The position numbers were made by a program, and so were the translations under genes. From NCBI GenBank assembly GCA_031292035.1, contig JARLHX010000209.1, positions 1 through 7,704 on the forward strand: 7,704 nt of DNA, given 5' to 3'. The notes under the pieces were generated by a model. The model was not told the DNA's origin. It did no database searches and saw only the letters and a list, made by a program, of their open reading frames with translations. Positions 5,420 through 7,704 of the stretch are shown piece after piece. Source of the stretch: Negativicutes bacterium. GTDB taxonomy: Bacteria; Bacillota_C; Negativicutes; Sporomusales_B; JARLHX01. How positions within the stretch are numbered: position 1 is the first letter of the stretch; every line of letters begins with the position of its first letter.

Positions 5420-7704
5420 TCACAATAACCGTACTGAAAAACCCGTTCAACCATAACGATAAAGAAATCCATGTAAGCGAGCATATCCCCGGCAAAACAG
5501 CCTATGAATATGTGCAGCCCTACATCCTCGGGCTGGATGACGTTGTTGTCAGCGTTAGCGGCAATATCGCGGAAGATGCGAAAGAACAGCTTGTCAATAA
5601 TGACGAGTGGATCGCCGTCTGCCCGGTTGTCGGCAAAAGTGGCTCGGACTGGTTTAGGACCATTTTCACGTTGGCATTGACTGTTGAGCTAGGTATTGTG
5701 GGACAGCACTGGACAGTATTTGGAAGTCCGTTCTTAGGCCAGATGGCTGCCGGAGCAGTTGGCATGATCGGCGGCTCCCTCATCAATCACTGGTTCCCGC
5801 CGGCTCAACCGGACAGACAGACCTATAACATCAGTCCGTCCTACAACTGGAGCAATGCTCAGGCCCCGACCGATCAGGGCAATGCCCTGGCGGTAACATT
5901 CGGCACCATGCGGACGGCCGGGCAGATCCTCGCCCAGCACATATCGAGCGACGGCGAAAACCAATACATGAATCTTTTGCTGTGCGGCGGGGAAGGTCCG
6001 ATTGACGCGATCAGCGATATCCGGATCAATGACAATCCGATTTCCTATTACAAAGGCGTAACGTACGAAACCCGGCTAGGCGTTAACGACCAAACAGCGA
6101 TTGCCAATTTTAACGACACTTATGTCGATCAGGAATTGGGCTATGAGCTGAATACCGATGGCACTTGGGCCACGCAACAAACCGAGGGGAATATTATCGA
6201 AGGCCTTGAAATCACCATTCAGTTCCCGAACGGCCTATACTACGTCAATGATAACGGCAGTTTAGGAAATGCTTCAGTCAGCCTGCAGGCGCAGTACCAT
6301 AAGGTCGGAGACGCCACTTGGAGCAATTTTGCCGACGGAATCAGTATTACGGCAGCAGACAATACCGCTTTCTTTCGTACCTACCGTGTAGACAATCTTC
6401 CTGCCGCTCAATATGAGGTAAGGGTTCAGTGCGTAGGTAAAAGCGGTACAGATAACCGCTACTCGACCCGCGTCTTCTGGACACAGTTGTCGGATATAAT
6501 GTATGACGACTTTGCCCGTCCCGGCAAGGTGCTTATCGGTATTAAGGCACTGGCAACCAGTCAGCTGAGCGGTGGCATGCCAAGCATAACCTGGCTACAA
6601 ACCCGAAACAATGTTTGGGTTTGGAACGCCGATACCAATCAGTACGAGCAAAAACCGGCGACCAATCCGGCCTGGGCAGCCTATAGCATGATCCACCGCT
6701 GCCGTCAGATCAAAAATATCCATACAGGCAGTGACGAGTTTGTTGTCCAGGGAGCTCCGGCGTCGCGAGCGGTGTATCAGGATTTTGTCAACTGGGCGGC
6801 GTTTTGCGACGACCGGAACCTGACCTTCAATTATATCTATGATACAGCGACCGACCTTTGGACTGCTTTGCAGAAACCGGAAGGGGTCGGCCGGGGCAAG
6901 GTTATCATGAGGGGAACCCGGTACGGCAGCGTCTGCGACGCACCTGGTCAACCGGTGCAGCTATTTACGGTCGGCAATACGATCACCGACCAATTCAAAG
7001 AAACCTTTATGGGGATAAAGGACCGGGCCAACGCAATTGAAATTACCTTTATCAACAAAGACCAAGATTATCAGAAGGATATCATCACAGCTTATGCCGA
7101 TGATTATGACGGCACTACCGAGCCCAACATTACGCAGATCACTCTGGACGGCGCTACTACCGTCGCGCAGGCTTACCGCGAAGGCAAATACCGGCTCAGG
7201 CTCAATCAATACTTGCAGCGAACGGTGGACCACAGTGCGGATATTGATGCGATCGCCTGTCAGATTAACGATGTCGTTCTTCTGGCTCATGATGTGCCGC
7301 AGTGGGGATTCTCCGGGCGTCTAGTGGTCGCTACGGCCACAACGCTGCAGCTTGATCGCCAGGTAACGTTGGAACCAGGCAAATCCTATGCGGTGGCGGT
7401 GCAGGTCAGCAACCCGGTGGCCACGACGTCCCAAGCCGCCCAAAGTATTGTTACCGTCGGCGTGCAGGGAGTGGCACAGGAAACCAACACCGATACTGTG
7501 ACTCTCACAAGTCCTCTGACCAGTATTCCGCTGAAATGGGACCTATACAGCTTTGGCGAAACGAACAAGGTTGTCAAGCCATTCCGGGTGCTCAACATCA
7601 GCCGGGATCAGGATATGCGACGCAAAATTTCCTGTCTCGAATATATCGAGGAAATCTACACTGAAGCTACGGATATTCCCGATGTCAATTATAGCGAGCT
7701 GGAG
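5416..7704 (+). CDS. Tail tip attachment protein gpJ-like with fused gpI-like N-terminus (3' end beyond window)
   Basis: An open frame of 763 codons with no stop before the window ends. Residues 1-75 resemble lambda gpI, with a beta-grasp-like start (ITITVLKNPFN) and EWIAVCPVVGKSG. Residues 80-127 are hydrophobic and Gly-rich (AAGAVGMIGGSLI), as in the second part of gpI. From about 135 onward it follows gpJ, the central hub and host-recognition protein: SYNWSNAQAPTDQGNALAVTFG, an Ig/FN3-like stretch at about 283-355, RPGKVLIGIKALATSQLSGG (368-387), WAAFCDDRNLTFNYIYD (about 460-476), and later beta domains. The receptor-binding C-terminus is outside the window. The ATG overlaps the peptidase stop by four bases, behind a GGAGGTG site. 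No frameshift was found. Confidence 0.9.
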   Translation, partial: MITITVLKNPFNHNDKEIHVSEHIPGKTAYEYVQPYILGLDDVVVSVSGNIAEDAKEQLVNNDEWIAVCPVVGKSGSDWFRTIFTLALTVELGIVGQHWTVFGSPFLGQMAAGAVGMIGGSLINHWFPPAQPDRQTYNISPSYNWSNAQAPTDQGNALAVTFGTMRTAGQILAQHISSDGENQYMNLLLCGGEGPIDAISDIRINDNPISYYKGVTYETRLGVNDQTAIANFNDTYVDQELGYELNTDGTWATQQTEGNIIEGLEITIQFPNGLYYVNDNGSLGNASVSLQAQYHKVGDATWSNFADGISITAADNTAFFRTYRVDNLPAAQYEVRVQCVGKSGTDNRYSTRVFWTQLSDIMYDDFARPGKVLIGIKALATSQLSGGMPSITWLQTRNNVWVWNADTNQYEQKPATNPAWAAYSMIHRCRQIKNIHTGSDEFVVQGAPASRAVYQDFVNWAAFCDDRNLTFNYIYDTATDLWTALQKPEGVGRGKVIMRGTRYGSVCDAPGQPVQLFTVGNTITDQFKETFMGIKDRANAIEITFINKDQDYQKDIITAYADDYDGTTEPNITQITLDGATTVAQAYREGKYRLRLNQYLQRTVDHSADIDAIACQINDVVLLAHDVPQWGFSGRLVVATATTLQLDRQVTLEPGKSYAVAVQVSNPVATTSQAAQSIVTVGVQGVAQETNTDTVTLTSPLTSIPLKWDLYSFGETNKVVKPFRVLNISRDQDMRRKISCLEYIEEIYTEATDIPDVNYSELE

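Noticed and set aside
1..7704. CRISPR array, tRNA or rRNA gene, attachment site
   Set aside because: No regularly spaced repeats, no tRNA-like cloverleaf or rRNA signature, and no integrase-linked repeat were seen.

Overview
The window reads as the tail-module part of a damaged prophage (siphovirus-like, lambda-type tail tip) in a low-to-medium GC bacterium, most likely a member of Bacillota; a Negativicutes or clostridial host is only a guess. This rests on strong AGGAGG-type ribosome binding sites, close gene packing, and recognisable tail families in the usual order. All supported genes are on the plus strand. The exception is a transposase remnant on the minus strand.

Layout. Positions 1-206 hold a small unrecognised ORF whose true start may lie upstream of the window. 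Positions 370-1488 hold a Cys-rich small phage protein, a tail-terminator-like protein, and a major tail tube gene reduced to its two ends with the middle missing. Normally the tail assembly chaperones and a long tape measure gene would follow. Neither is present. Positions 1489-3971 instead hold an accessory block, visibly AT-richer in much of its length: a structured leader (long perfect hairpin, operator-like dyad, terminator), a 408-residue Cys-free protein with a Pro-rich head and Gly-rich tail, a 147-residue membrane-anchored protein, and the 3' end of an IS110-type transposase with hairpin-rich DNA beside it. From 3972 the tail-tip module resumes, apparently intact: gpM-like, gpL-like (with the four C-terminal cysteines of that family), gpK-like NlpC/P60 peptidase, and a gpI-gpJ fusion that runs off the end of the window.

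How it fits together. The tail-tip genes would build the adhesion end of a non-contractile tail. With a broken tube gene and no tape measure here, this locus alone cannot be expected to make a normal tail. The most interesting candidate is the 1814-3505 pair. A large protein without a signal peptide, with toxin-like architecture, is followed 21 bases later by a small protein with one N-terminal membrane span. This is the layout expected of an effector and its immunity protein, placed where the tape measure should be. The toxin-immunity reading is inference from architecture and context; no catalytic motif was recognised.
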